A stretch of 64,000 nt of DNA from Karstenula rhodostoma CBS 690.94 (lineage: Eukaryota; Ascomycota; Dothideomycetes; Pleosporales; Didymosphaeriaceae), in assembly GCA_010093485.1 (NCBI GenBank), contig MU001503.1, positions 1,261,132-1,325,131 on the forward strand. Direction: 5' to 3'. Below the pieces are notes generated by a model that worked only from the letters and a program-made list of their open reading frames with translations, was not told where the DNA came from and did no database searches. Numbering within the stretch: the first letter of the stretch is position 1; each line of letters opens with the position of its first letter. The position numbers and the translations under genes are program-made. This document shows, in pieces, positions 48,249-59,717 of the stretch.

Positions 48249-49615
48249 GATACGCATGTACAAAAATTTGTGTGAATATGCTTGTAGAATGTACACTATT
48301 GTATGTGCCGGATGTACTTCCATTGGCCTGTGTGCCCTGCCTTCCCCGTTCCTTCACCACTTTTGCAGTCAACTTTGTTCACTTTCAGGTTCCAGCATAT
48401 TTTCCATCGACCCTGTGGACAATCCACCATGACGCGACGGCCGCAAACAGAGTCGATCTCTCTTTAGCGAGCGGCAGCTGTAATGTAAAGTTGATCCATT
48501 GCTATATGTTTCTTTCAATCCGAGGTTTTCGCGCAGATCTCCTTGACCGCCGATTCGACAGAAGGCAATACTCCGCACCGCGACCACGTTTATTGAATTC
48601 CTCGTTCCAAGTTCGAGGTCGTCAGCCAAGCTTCCTTCACACGCCGCGCTAGAACGACCGTGGAAATATACCGGCGAATGCATTTCCGAAGTCAGCTACG
48701 CCTGCCATCTACCAAGGCCGTGTTCCTGGACAGCCCACGGGGGGTCCCGTTTGCCCGTCCGAGTAAACATCAGCGTCTACATGCGAGATGCTTGGATTTC
48801 ATGAGCGGCTCAGAACGCAGTAAGCAAGCTGGTGGATGTCTAATGCTGTGCATGATTCTGAAACACAGTTAATGTATTCAGCGTACACATATGCAGATAG
48901 AGGCAATGTGCTGCAGAAGGATCAGGTTCCCCACCAGCACCTAACCAACTCAAGAAGCAGGCGAGCAGACATGGTTGGCGCTGTCAGACTTGATCGATTT
49001 GTTGTCATCTGCTCCCATAGACACGGCCTGAGACCAGGATATCGGCTCTGCACTTGCAAGAAACGGACCAACAGCAGCCGACGTTCAACATTTAGTGACT
49101 GCTAGTGGTGCGACAAAGGGAGTTGGTCACCAGACGCAAAGTTCAGTCTGCAGTAAGCAGACGGCGTGGTGGCCGGTTGACATGGTGATCGAAGAGGGGT
49201 ACCGGGTGGGTCTCCAAAGGGAGTGAGGTGTGCCGTGACCTGAGCCAACGGCTGTTGTGCATTGGGACTGGGGAATAGCCCGGCACCGCGCCTTGCTTTG
49301 AGGAACGAGAGGATCGCCCATGCACTCTTTTTGACCAGTGAGCGGGCGGTTCGTTGCATCCTTGTATTACTTTAGCTGCGGGGTCCCCAGGAAACCACAC
49401 GACGGCTTGCCTGCCCGTTTCGCTTAGTGCCTCATCTGCCAACTTATAACTCCCCCGGTAACTGGGTAAAAATATTGCATGTGCGGCACAATACGAGAAA
49501 CACCTAAGACATTTAAGAGCAGCATGCGCCCGCGAGCGCAAGGGTTGCACATTGCTTGCAACAACTTGTCCTCTCCTTCGACGCTTGGTACACACCGGCA
49601 GCAGCTTCACTGAAC
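48249..49615. other. Intergenic region of about 1.4 kb
   Basis: Between the MSS51-like gene and the transporter gene. Short frames on both strands show no protein-like pattern. The final 200 bp should contain the transporter promoter and leader. Confidence 0.5.
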
Positions 49616-51468
49616 ATGTCGGGACTCCATGAGAAGGCCGACCCTGCTGTCGAGGATGTTGGCAAGATCCATAGTGCTACGCTCGAAGAGAAGAACGCAC
49701 ACCACTCTGAGCTCTTGGTCGATGCCAATCTTATGCGCCATGCCTTCGATGCGGAAAATGCGGAGCATGAGATGACAGCGTGGCAGGCCGTCAAGGCGCA
49801 TCCTATGGCTTGCTTCTGGGCTTTCCTTATGTGCTTTACCATTGTAAGCGAAGACATCCTCATATCCCTTCCGGCGCACATACGGCATCAAGTAGTTTCC
49901 GGCTGAAGCTAATCTCCCCTAGGTCATGGAGTCGTTTGACATGTTTTTGAACGGTAACTTTGTTGCCCAGACTGCTTTCAAGGAGAGGTATGGCGTCGAA
50001 CATGCGAATGGGAAGACCATCGAGACCAAGTGGCAGAGTGCTCTCTTCCAGAGTGGCCAGTGTGGTGCTTTCGTGGGCGTCTTTATCGCTGGACCCATCA
50101 CCAACCGCCTAGGCTACCGTTGGACCACTATCCTAGGATTGGTCCTGATGAATGCAACTATCTTCATCTCATTCTTTGTGCGTATCTCATGTTACGTTTC
50201 GCATCTCAATCTAATAGGAACCTAGGCCGACTCACTCGCTGTTCTCACCATTGGACAAGCATTCGAGGGTGTGCCCTGGGGTCTGTTCATCGCAAACTCT
50301 CCTGCGTACGCCTCCGAGATTGTGCCCATTGTGCTGCGTGGCGCCTGCACAGCGACCTTGCAGATGAGTTGGTCTATCGGTGGTATCGTCGTTGCAGCCG
50401 TGACGTGGGTTTACAACAAGCGCGATGATCAGTGGGCTTGGAGGGTCCCACTTGCTCTGCAATGGGTTTTCCCTGTGAGTTTGCTCCCAACTACGGCAGA
50501 AAACACTTTTTCTGACGCATCTAGACCCCTCTTTTGGTTCTTATCTGGTTCATGCCCGAGTCACCATGGTGGCTCATTCGCAGAGGACGCAAGGACGAAG
50601 CACTGCGATCAATCGAGCGTCTTGGTGCCAAGTCCAAGACGAAGGCGAATAACACCCTTGCTATGATGGAGCGTACTGTCGAAATCGAGGCTCTTAAGGG
50701 CGGAAGCCCTCAGATTCCTGACCTATTCAAGGGCACTGACTTGAGGCGAACGGCCATCACTTGTTTGATGTACGCGTCGCAGAACTTTGCGGGTAATCTG
50801 ATTGCCAACCAGGCGACGTTCTTTTTCGAGCGTGAGTACATTTGTCTGTATCACATCCCAATGCCCCCTTACTGACGCCATCCGCAGAGGCTGGCATGTC
50901 CACCGACTTCAGCTTCCAGCTCAACCTGATCAATTCCTGTCTCGGCCTCGTCGCAAACATCGGCTCCTGGTTCCTATCCGTCTGGTTCGGTCGCCGTACA
51001 ATCTACCTCTGGGGCACCGCCGCAAACCTCACCTTCCTCATCCTCCTCGGCATCTGCGCCAGCATCAAGCAGAACTCGTCCACCAACTACGCCCAGGCCT
51101 GTCTCGGTGTCATCATCTCCTTCGTATACGCCGGCACGCTCGGCCCCATCTCCTATAGCATCATCGCGGAAACGTCCTCCGTCAGGCTGCGCGCGTTGAG
51201 CACCGGTGTCGGACGAGGCGCATACTACATTGCTGAGATCCCAATGATTTACCTCGCGAGTCAGATGTTGAACCCGACGGGATGGAATCTGGCGGGCAAG
51301 TGCGGATATATCTGGGGCGGGACTGCGGCTGTGTGCTATGTGATGGCTTTCTTCTTCTTGCCTGAGCTTAAGGATCGGTCGTACCGCGAGGTGGATATCA
51401 TGTTCAACCGCAAGATCCCAGCGCGCAAATTCAAGTCTACGGTCATCGATGTAAGGGAGAACGAGTAG
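49616..51468 (+). CDS. MFS sugar transporter, alpha-glucoside permease type
   Basis: My model is join(49616..49843,49923..50177,50226..50474,50525..50831,50888..51468), 539 residues, plasma-membrane proton symporter type. It has a hydrophilic N-terminus of about 55 residues and twelve hydrophobic segments. Sugar-porter signatures are present: DMFLNGNF in the first helix region, GPITNRLGYRWT in the 2-3 loop, PESPWWLIRRGRKDEA after helix 6, VWFGRRTIYLWG in the 8-9 loop, and PELKDRSYREVD at the end. The PESPWWL form is characteristic of fungal alpha-glucoside/maltose permeases (MAL family), so maltose, maltotriose or similar alpha-glucosides are likely substrates, though not proven. All four introns have GTRNG donors and AG acceptors. 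The last splice splits the codon that joins FFFE to QAGM. No alpha-glucosidase or MAL regulator lies beside it. Confidence 0.92.
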
Positions 51469-52059
51469 GGTGGCGTAGAGAGGAAGATGTTTGGGGCTGT
51501 GTGCTGCATCGTTGTGGGATGTAGCTGGGGTGGTTGCAGATGGGTCGTGTAGCATGGAACTATTAGAGAAGCTTCTGTCTCGCGATAATTTAGGCCCCTA
51601 AGCCTCTCTCTAACTCTTACGAATCATTCTGTGACATGTTCCGGGAGCTGCCGTCACCTATTATAGAAGCTGCACCCACGTGCCTTCCAAGCTCGCCGAT
51701 TGACCCCACATCGCTCTCCCTCTGTCATCCACCTCAATAACCACTTCTTCAAGGATGCCGCGGCATTCCAAGTCATTCGTAGTGTCGTCTTTCTAGGCAA
51801 GACAGGAAATGCATTTAATGCGAATCACCTCTAGCGTGAGAATGCGGGGGATCGACGAGCTCTTTGCGAGTAAAGTTACGGCGTGGAAGTTTAGATGGTA
51901 TGAGACCACGATCGGAGCCGAGGCTGTGCGAGGAGTGGAGGGGAAGTTGTACGAAGTAGGACATTTAACTGAGATAAGGGAGCGCGCAAAAGGTGAGTAG
52001 GTATGGTAAACTGCTAGGTAATCGAGTATGTTGTATCCACAGCAGTACGTCCGTCTCCT
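51469..52059. other. Intergenic, convergent 3' ends
   Basis: About 590 bp between the ends of the transporter (plus) and DUF1996 copy 1 (minus). No gene is supported. Confidence 0.5.
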
Positions 52060-53427
52060 CTACACTTCCTTCCCCATCCCCATCCCCGGCAACTCTTCCA
52101 ACCACCCATCAACATTCTCCTCCACCTCTCTCACAGCCTGACACTTATTCATCTCTTCCACCGTCTGCGTCTTCAGCACCCCCTGCACCCCCGGACTCCC
52201 ACACCCATGGAACATACACGTATCGTTGATCGCGCGCTGCAAGCTATCCCCCTTCCATCCAAACACATAATCCGCATGCGTCCCGTACCCGTTCCCCATG
52301 AAGCTCCACACGAAAGGCTGCGACCCATCGCGCGGCCACATGTCGGCGAAGCCGGTCGTGTTCCACATCGTTTCGTAGGCGACTTGTGGAACGCGGACAG
52401 GGTGGGACGCGGGGCAGGGGCCGGCGTCGAGAAAGTGGCCGCGGGTTGTGGAGAACATGTGGGACTGGTGGTCTAGGGGTGGTGAGTAGGTTTGCGAAGG
52501 GTTAGGCAGGGGAGGAGAACGTACCTGGTGAATCGAGGTTCTTGCCGTCCCAGCAGGCGGGGAAGTGGTGGATAGCCTGCATCGCTCATGAGTTTCTCAT
52601 CTCATTTCGATGTGTAGAGGAATGGGTGTCAAATGGATAGACATACCATGATACCCGCAGGACAAGGCTTGCGGGGAAAGTCCGGCGTCTCGGACCCGCG
52701 CGTCAGTATCGACTGCAAGCATGTATACCCCAGTCCAGGGTTCGTGCCGTTGGTTTTGTTGTTGACAGTGGGACTGCCTACGGTCATGCGGAAGCCCTGC
52801 GCCAAAAAAAATAATTATCAGCAGTTGTTCAGTGTGGGCGGGGCGAGTTGGCGCACCGGGGCGAAACCAGTTATGTACTGGTCTCCGTCGCTGGAAAAGT
52901 CCTTTTCCGTGTAGTATATCGTCATGCCGCCTTTGATGTTGGTGTCGTTGTGCCTGGTATGTCAGAGGTCAGTCAAACCCGTCCTGAAGTGCACTGGGGG
53001 AACGCACCCTTCGTACCCAAGTTGCGCATTCGGATACTGCGGCACGCGCTTGTAGCTGCCGTTCTCGTGGCGGAAGTACATCACCGCAGTCCAGTAATTG
53101 CTGCGGCGTCTCAGTACATATCTCCTGCCTTGCGAAAACGGTCGATTTGGTACCTGAAGTCCTCTGCGTAGACGCAAGTCGTGCAATTCGCTTGCTCGCC
53201 AATGTCGCCCTTCATTGTTGGTGCAAAGGCATTGCCTCAGACGATCTGTGCTATGATTAGCAGTGTGGAGAGTATGCTAATTGGGGAATTACCTGGTGGA
53301 CGTGGGATGACGGGTTCGCCCCGGGCTCGACGAGCGGGTCGAGTCGCTGGACTGAGACCGTGGAGCAGCCGAAGCGCAGCGCGGCGTGCACAACGCCCGC
53401 CGTTAGGAGAAAGGCTTTCAGAATCAT
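52060..53427 (-). pseudogene. DUF1996 protein, copy 1, with in-frame TGA
   Basis: My model is complement(join(52060..52472,52525..52576,52647..52796,52857..52953,53008..53100,53154..53245,53293..53427)), 344 codons including the stop. DUF1996 proteins are secreted fungal proteins of unknown activity, sometimes found with wall-binding domains. A signal peptide (MILKAFLLTAGVVHA) leads into LRFGCSTVSVQRLDPLVEPG. Then follow [62 protein letters not shown]-like VWSFMGNGYG, and [16 protein letters not shown]. All splice sites look normal. However, codon 48 (53237-53239) is TGA where the paralogue and the family have Gly (IVGGN). No alternative splice rescues it that I could find. It is therefore a recent nonsense allele, a sequencing error or a readthrough case. 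Everything downstream is otherwise intact, which argues for a recent change. Confidence 0.82.
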
Positions 53428-54072
53428 GTTCGAGGTCTTGTGAGTTGGTCCGCGACCGTGGTTTGGAAAAGCAAGGGCTGGATCGTTGAAAGTTCGAAAC
53501 TCTTGATGGATTCAACGGCGTAGGTATCTCCCAGCAAATAGAGCCATGTACCCGTCAAAGCTCTAATTTAGAAGAGCATGCCCCAGCACCGCAGTTGTGT
53601 TCATTGCGCTCATCTATCGGTGCTTGGTGGGGGAGCGGATGTTCCACATTGCCATGAGATTTAGATTGGGGACTATCTATTTATCCTTCCATAACCGGGA
53701 ATCCACCTCACAAAGGAACAAACCTCATTGCCGACAGCACGATTGAGCATACAAAGAACGATTATGAGCAGCCAAGAGATAAGCTCGGTACTGTGAAAGC
53801 GTTTGTCAGGCTCGTACATACTCTTGGCCACGGGGAGGATGTCTACTGTGTAGGGGCACCGGTGGGGCACACATTCACCGTCACGCTGTAGTTGAAAACA
53901 ACACAAGGAAGGCGGCCATAAAATGACATATGTAAAGTCCAATGGATATGATTATTACACCTAGTTATAGTGGGTATGCGAAGAACGATGATGAAGACAA
54001 ATGACAAAAGAAAGAACCCAAGAAGTGCACACACTTGCAAAACGAACTTTCGGACTCGTACTAGTCAGCTGT
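53428..54072. other. Intergenic region
   Basis: About 640 bp between DUF1996 copy 1 and the LsdA-like gene, both on minus. It should contain the DUF1996 promoter. No gene is supported. Confidence 0.5.
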
Positions 54073-55194
54073 CTAGTTGACTTCAATGAGGCCTGGCGCA
54101 AAGACAGTCTGTTTGGCAACATCGTCCGCGTTGGCGAAGGACTCCGCGCTGTGCGTCACGGCCGCAATGGTAAGACCGTGCAACAGGAACTTCTCGAAAG
54201 GAAACTCGGCCCGGAAAGTGACAACACCATTCTTCGTTTCGATGTTCTCGAGCGTCTTAACGATAGGTGCGTTCTGGGCGTTGATCAAGACCAAGGAAAG
54301 CGAGTTGACATCAATATCCACGTCCGAGATATCGATGCTGAACTCGAGCTCCTGATCCTTGGGCTGGATGTTCTGCGTGAGAACTTTGAGGGGCTTGAAG
54401 GTCGTGAGCGGGATATCCTCGATATTGGGGCAGCTTCCAGGTACGACAAAGCTCTGGATGGCGGTGAAGGCGAAGTCCCGTGTGCCAGTGGTGAGGAAGG
54501 GCTGCGCAGGCGTGGTCTTCTTCTGGATGATACGGAAGAGGCCTTCCTGCTGGCCTTCGTTTCCAATGACCGATGAGATGAGACGGACGGGACCGCTCTC
54601 AGTGTTCTGCGCGAAAATATCGTTCACATCCTGGAGTGTGCCGAGAACGACGTCGGTGAAGGTGGCGGCAAGGCCGATGGCGCTTTCGAAGTCCGAGACG
54701 GGGAAGTTGTACTTGCAAGACTTGATGGGGTCGACGTGGTTGGTTTGGAGGATGGCGTTGGCACCAAGGGCGTGGAGCTCCTCGACCGCAAGGATGACGT
54801 TGAGATCTTCGAGAACCTGGTCCTTACTTTCACCGAATTGGTAACCCTTGACATTATTGGTGATGTTATGAACCAGTTCATAGAAGAAAGCGACTTCGAA
54901 GAGTTCGTTGAAAGCAATCAGCTTGAAGTTGGTGATGCCCTCTTTGCTCAGACCACTCGGAAGAGGAGTATTGGGAAGTGTGCCGCGAGCTCGGTCTTGA
55001 ATCTTGGAGATCTGGTCTGGGCTCGGGTTGGGGAAGCCGTCAGGGAGGCTAGGTGAGAATCCTCCCTCGTTGCCGTGATCTCCGCCGTGGTTGCCAGACT
55101 GGTTAGGTTGATCCTGGTCGCCTCTCTTTATGACCGGGCCAGCGAAGGTGGAAACAGCGAGGGCTACCGTGCCGAAGAGGAGAGCAGAACGCAT
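54073..55194 (-). CDS. LsdA-like secreted protein (late sexual development, ferritin-like domain)
   Basis: A 373-residue intronless frame with a clear signal peptide (about 1-18, MRSALLFGTVALAVSTFAG) and a following dibasic KR. A Gly/His/Asn/Gln-rich spacer (about 24-50) precedes a ferritin-like domain. Markers are LPNTPLPSGLSKEGITNFKL, FNELFEVAFFYELVHNITNN, and ILAVEELHALGANAIL with the second Glu-containing helix. A beta-rich C-terminal half follows (FSIDISDVDIDVNSLSLVLI). This matches the fungal family of Aspergillus lsdA, expressed late in sexual development. The biochemical role is unknown, and the presence of all metal ligands cannot be judged by eye. Its codon use is strongly C-biased and unlike its intergenic surroundings, which suggests high expression. 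Confidence 0.88.
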   Translation of the reverse strand: MRSALLFGTVALAVSTFAGPVIKRGDQDQPNQSGNHGGDHGNEGGFSPSLPDGFPNPSPDQISKIQDRARGTLPNTPLPSGLSKEGITNFKLIAFNELFEVAFFYELVHNITNNVKGYQFGESKDQVLEDLNVILAVEELHALGANAILQTNHVDPIKSCKYNFPVSDFESAIGLAATFTDVVLGTLQDVNDIFAQNTESGPVRLISSVIGNEGQQEGLFRIIQKKTTPAQPFLTTGTRDFAFTAIQSFVVPGSCPNIEDIPLTTFKPLKVLTQNIQPKDQELEFSIDISDVDIDVNSLSLVLINAQNAPIVKTLENIETKNGVVTFRAEFPFEKFLLHGLTIAAVTHSAESFANADDVAKQTVFAPGLIEVN

Positions 55195-58159
55195 TACAGT
55201 TTTTGTGTGGGTGTCGTGTATGTTGTAGCCGGGTATTACGGGTGGTTGTTATGGATCAGTGAGAGTATGGTGCTGATGTGTAGTGCTGCTGTATACTGCT
55301 CAATGTGAAGCGAATGCTGGTGTGTTGCTTCAGGCAAGGTGGAGATTCCATTGTGTTATATAGAATGCTAAATATATGGGCCGGACCCGATGAAGCATCC
55401 GCAAACGAACAAAAGCGTTGCATTGCCTTGTAGTCCAAAAGGTCTAACGGCATCGCTATAACACATCATGATCTGCAAACCCCACGAAAAACATAATCTT
55501 ATGACCCTGCGCCACAGAGCTGTCACAGTCTATGGCAACCGAACATTTGTTGCAGATGTGTCGTGCTGGTGCTGATGTAAAAGGCAGCGCTAGACCTGAG
55601 GTGATGACTATGAGAATCGTTGGATCCCTAAGCGGAATAGCTCAGCTCCTAGAATACCTCCGAAATGACTGCTCATTGGCACACCAGTTCATAAGCTCTT
55701 CTAGTCAGACGCTTTTTCTGGCCCCGGGGCGGTCTATTCGAGATTTTGTGCTGAACCGAACTGTTCACGCGGCTAGGTGGCTGGCGTTTAGGCCTGACTA
55801 GGCACGTTCTGCCTGCCTGATGCGGTGGCGCAGGGTTTTAAAGCCATGATCTCTGGCGCAAGGTACACTGGTTCGCACAGATCGGGTCGCAGCGAACTGT
55901 TCTGAGCAGCTGTTTGCGGCTCACCTCAAAGAACTAGCCTAACAAGGGTGTTGCTAAGCGGCTTTCTTGCGCCTCAACGAACTAGATCGATGAAAAAGGG
56001 AAGCGAGGAAAACGCAGGAACCAGAACAGAAGTATATGTGGTACTATGCGCCGTTCGCAACCAGCATTCAGACGTAACCCCGGATTTTGTGGAGTACTGA
56101 AATGCCACGCGGCGCATAGCTCGTCTTACGCGGAAGAGTGGGGAGACGGAATCGAGGCCATGAAGGCGGCTGCCAATCTGTTCGTTATTCGAGCAACATC
56201 ATTCAATGTAATTTCGGGTGCCGAGTGGAATGCACTGGTGATTCGTGTCGTTTCGTTCTGCCGTGACGATGGCTAGAACATTGTGCACGGCCCAGGCGTG
56301 AACTGCCGCTAACGACTTCGAGCGCTTTGACTCTCAACACCATCATCATGGACTCCATCGCAACAATGTTTAAGCTTTACGTAACTTGAAGTCAACAAAG
56401 CACCATCATAAGTGGAATGTGAGTTCCATAGGCGAAGCACAACATGCCCCAGGGCTGGCTGTTGGTCACGTGATATACAAGGTACCTAGATACCTGTAAG
56501 CTTGGAATCCGGTCAGCAGCGCTACTGTGTACTCCTCGGGCATCAGTATCAGAGCCCCGCATCGGTGCGAAGATCAAAGCAGATGATGACTGCCATCTCG
56601 CACTCAACGCTGCTGCACTGGCTGGAGGTCGGGCAGTGTGGCGCGACATTCATTTGGAACGATGGAAGCGCGGTGACCAAAAACAGCGTGCAGCGCAAGG
56701 CTTCGAGGCATCTGCGAGAGTATGTGCAACCTGAAAGGACAAGTTTGTTCACTTAGATTCTGTCACTGACAAAGCAGAATCTCAAGATGTCTACCACTCA
56801 CCAGCTAACCTCGGCCTCGCATGTTTCAACTCGTCGGGCGTGTTGCGCCTCATGCTGTTCAACAAGTCCTGAATTGCGGATGTCGTATTAGGGTTGTTGA
56901 AAGCTGAATACGCTATCTCGAGATGCTCCCTGTTCTTTCCCGTGCCGTTGTGCATCAAACATAGCAACGCAATGGTTATAGAACCCGAGATTCCAGGTGA
57001 TCGGTGTCTTTAGCGGCAACACAAACTGACAGCGCGCCGTATATATACAGGAACGCTGTTCAAAATAGCAAGGTGAGCTTCGCTTTCGCATTGTCGCTGA
57101 ATATTATCTCGGTAGGGTTGTCAGTGTCTGGGCATGTCGTAAATCGATGAAGTTGTTTGGTCGTGTCAGATGATCGTGGTCGCTGGAGAAGAACACTTCC
57201 AGCGTATTTTCTCGGTGTGCTGAATTGGCAAAGCCATGGGGCGATGGAATTCTGAACTGTAGTGGGTTGTACATTTGCATCTATAGGATCGAGTTGCCGT
57301 GAAACAAGACGCCTCCTCCTGGTGGTGATGTTGCGACCAGTGCAGAGATGGAAGACGCAGCTGCGTGTACGGCTAATACCCCCCTCACACAATGCCACGA
57401 GCCTCGCACCACTGTTTTTGATCGCACTGCGAGGACCATCACTCCCATTCGTGGGCACCTCCTCGTGGTTATTTACACCTTTCTTTCGCTTGCGACACGA
57501 TATGCAGCCCTTGCTCCTACCGGAACTCTCACCATCGTGCTAGCTGCGTTAAACTAAGACGTCTTACCGCGTCCCGCATCAATCCAGAAAGTCGGCCAGA
57601 TGTGGCTGTCACGGAATTAGAGACCTCCCCGCCGTTCCCCACTCCTTGGCTTCGCTAATCTACGCCAGGCCAAATTCTATGACGTACGCGTCGATCTCGC
57701 ATTACCCCGGCCCATCATCCCTCCGCATACTTCGCTTTCAAGCGCCATCACGGCCATTACCGAACATAGAGAAACTCAATAACCATACAGAGCCTCCGTT
57801 GAGCTCTAAACGGCTCAGTGCACACTGGTGGCGCGCACCAACCGGCGTCTTGGAAAGCCTTGGTGTGACCGTAGTACTGTACCATGAATAACTTGTCCAT
57901 GCGCGTACACTTAGAGCCAGTAAGGCTGTGTCTGGAGGAAAAACCATGATGCAAGGAGATCTCGAACTGAATGGCGATCGTGACAACGGCTCGGAGAGAT
58001 TGTTTCTTGAGCAATGCGAAGCGTGAGTCGATATAAAGACATGCAGTTGTTGCACCCGCTCTGTGTATACCAGTCTCCAGAGCCTCGATAGATACACTCC
58101 AGTTCACTACTATCATCCGTCCCTTTTAGCACCTCATCAAAGCACAAACCTTAGCCATC
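55195..58159. other. Three-kilobase region without a supported gene
   Basis: Between the LsdA-like gene and the DUF2306-like gene. Frames of 60-130 codons occur on both strands, but none shows a domain, a sensible start context or supporting splice pattern. The left part must contain the LsdA-like promoter and the last 300 bp the promoter of the next gene. An undetected short, multi-exon or non-coding gene is possible. Confidence 0.5.
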
Positions 58160-59417
58160 ATGGTGCAACCAACACGCCCTTCACGAAATGGCTTCAACGC
58201 CTTCGCCCGCAAAATCTACAACCCCCTTGGTTTCTCAAAGGCCTACAATTTCATCCTTTGGTTCATCTTCGCCGGTGCCCTCTTCGGCTGCAAGTATCTC
58301 TTCATCTTTCCTCCACTTCGTCTCTAACAGAACCACCAGTTACCCTAGCACGCTTCATATACCTCAACTTCGGCGGTGTCTTCTGTCCCTCTGGCGGCTC
58401 CAATAGCATGATTGGAGCAGCCCCTGGAGAGTGTTATTGGTACCGTACCTTCGACTGGTACAAGACTGGCATCATATTGCATCTGGCTGGCATCCTTCCT
58501 GCCTGCCTTCTGGTTGTCCTTCAGTTCACACCTGTGATACGCCACAAAGCCATCATCATCCACCGCGTTAGCGGCTGGCTCGTGATGCTACTCTGGATCG
58601 TGTCTCTCGTGGGAACCTTGATGATCGCAAGACGCGCATTCAATGGCGGCATTGACACACAGGCCTGGATTGGGCTCGTGGGGTTCGGCTCCACCATCTG
58701 CTTCGTGTTGGCGATTTGGAATGTCAAGAAGCTGCAGATTGAGCAGCACCGGGCGTGGATGCTGAGGGGTTGGTTCTACGTACGTCGTGCTTCTTCTGTG
58801 TGTGGAAAGTGGTCATTGACGCGATACAGGCTTGCTCCATCATCACGGTATTATCCTTATCATCGCGACGAACGTCATCTCAGCTGTTGGCTCGTACTAC
58901 ACCGTTTGGCCGTGCGCGAAAATCTCTTTCACTATGCGCTCGAACGAGGCGACACTGGAGGCGTACCCAGAGTGTGCGTCCTACATCAATGAATCAGACC
59001 TGCTCCAGCAAGCTGTTGTTCACGCAAAGTTCGGTGGTCGTCCCACGGAGATCGGCGCGGCTCTTGATATGTGCTTTGGGATGGCTCTTTGGGTAGCTTT
59101 GGCCATGCACGCTATCGGCGTTGAGGTCTACGTATGTGGTGGCACGCAGCAGTACTGTCCCGACCAGATGGCTAATAATTTGACAGTTGCATCTCACACC
59201 GAAAGAGGCCGAGCGCCTGCGGAACGTTAGCTACCAACGCCAGCTCGAAGCCGGCATGAGAAACCCGGGCTCAGCCGGTTTGACTGCAGATAAGCTAGGT
59301 GATTCCGAGACCTGGGTACCACAGGTGCGGAAGGAGGAGAGCATTGATGGTGGAAGCACCCTAGCTAGCGATGCACATATTGGGGCACCCATGTCTAAAC
59401 TATCGACGGCCAATTGA
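58160..59417 (+). CDS. DUF2306-like multi-pass membrane protein, probable frameshift
   Basis: My model is join(58160..58289,58340..58779,58830..59131,59187..59417). The start is MVQPTRPSRNGFNAF. Several hydrophobic helices are seen (YNFILWFIFAGALFG, GIILHLAGILPACLLVVLQF, VSGWLVMLLWIVSLVGTLMI, IGLVGFGSTICFVLAIW). The FGGVFCPSGGSNSM and IEQHRAWMLRGWFY segments resemble fungal DUF2306-type proteins. Exon 1 ends at a GCAAGT donor (GC-AG intron; acceptor 58339 or 58348). At the exon 2/3 join the phase-0 frame reads ACSIIT and then becomes nonsense. The frame that carries the rest (IILIIATNVISAVGSYYTVW to the end) is displaced. A loss of about four bases near 58,848-58,852 explains this; use of a donor three or four bases later is the alternative. 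The tail of exon 4 is hydrophilic and cytoplasmic. Function unknown. Confidence 0.72.
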
Positions 59418-59717
59418 GATAGCTTGGGACAGCTTGGTCTCACTGCCTGGCATGGTGTTCTTCTGCTTGTATATGAGATGGCACTGGCGTTTCACTGCAT
59501 GAACCTTTGTACACTAAGCATTTACGATTCATGAATCATGATCTCTTGTTCATGTCTTGGGATGATCGTGAACTCAGCGATCTCGTACAATCTCGCACAC
59601 TACCAGGGAAGTTGGAGAGGAGTGGGGAGCTGATCCTTGGGCCCGAGCACAGCATCTGCGGTGCCAATGTCCCTAACAGAGGTATTAGCGGTGTTTACGT
59701 GACCCACACAATGATGC

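Noticed and set aside
54001..54576. 191-codon plus-strand frame
   Set aside because: It is antisense to the LsdA-like gene. Its length is a side effect of the strong codon bias of that gene.
57060..57560. Overlapping 93-132-codon frames on both strands
   Set aside because: No domain, codon bias or splice support. Both look like chance frames in gene-poor DNA.
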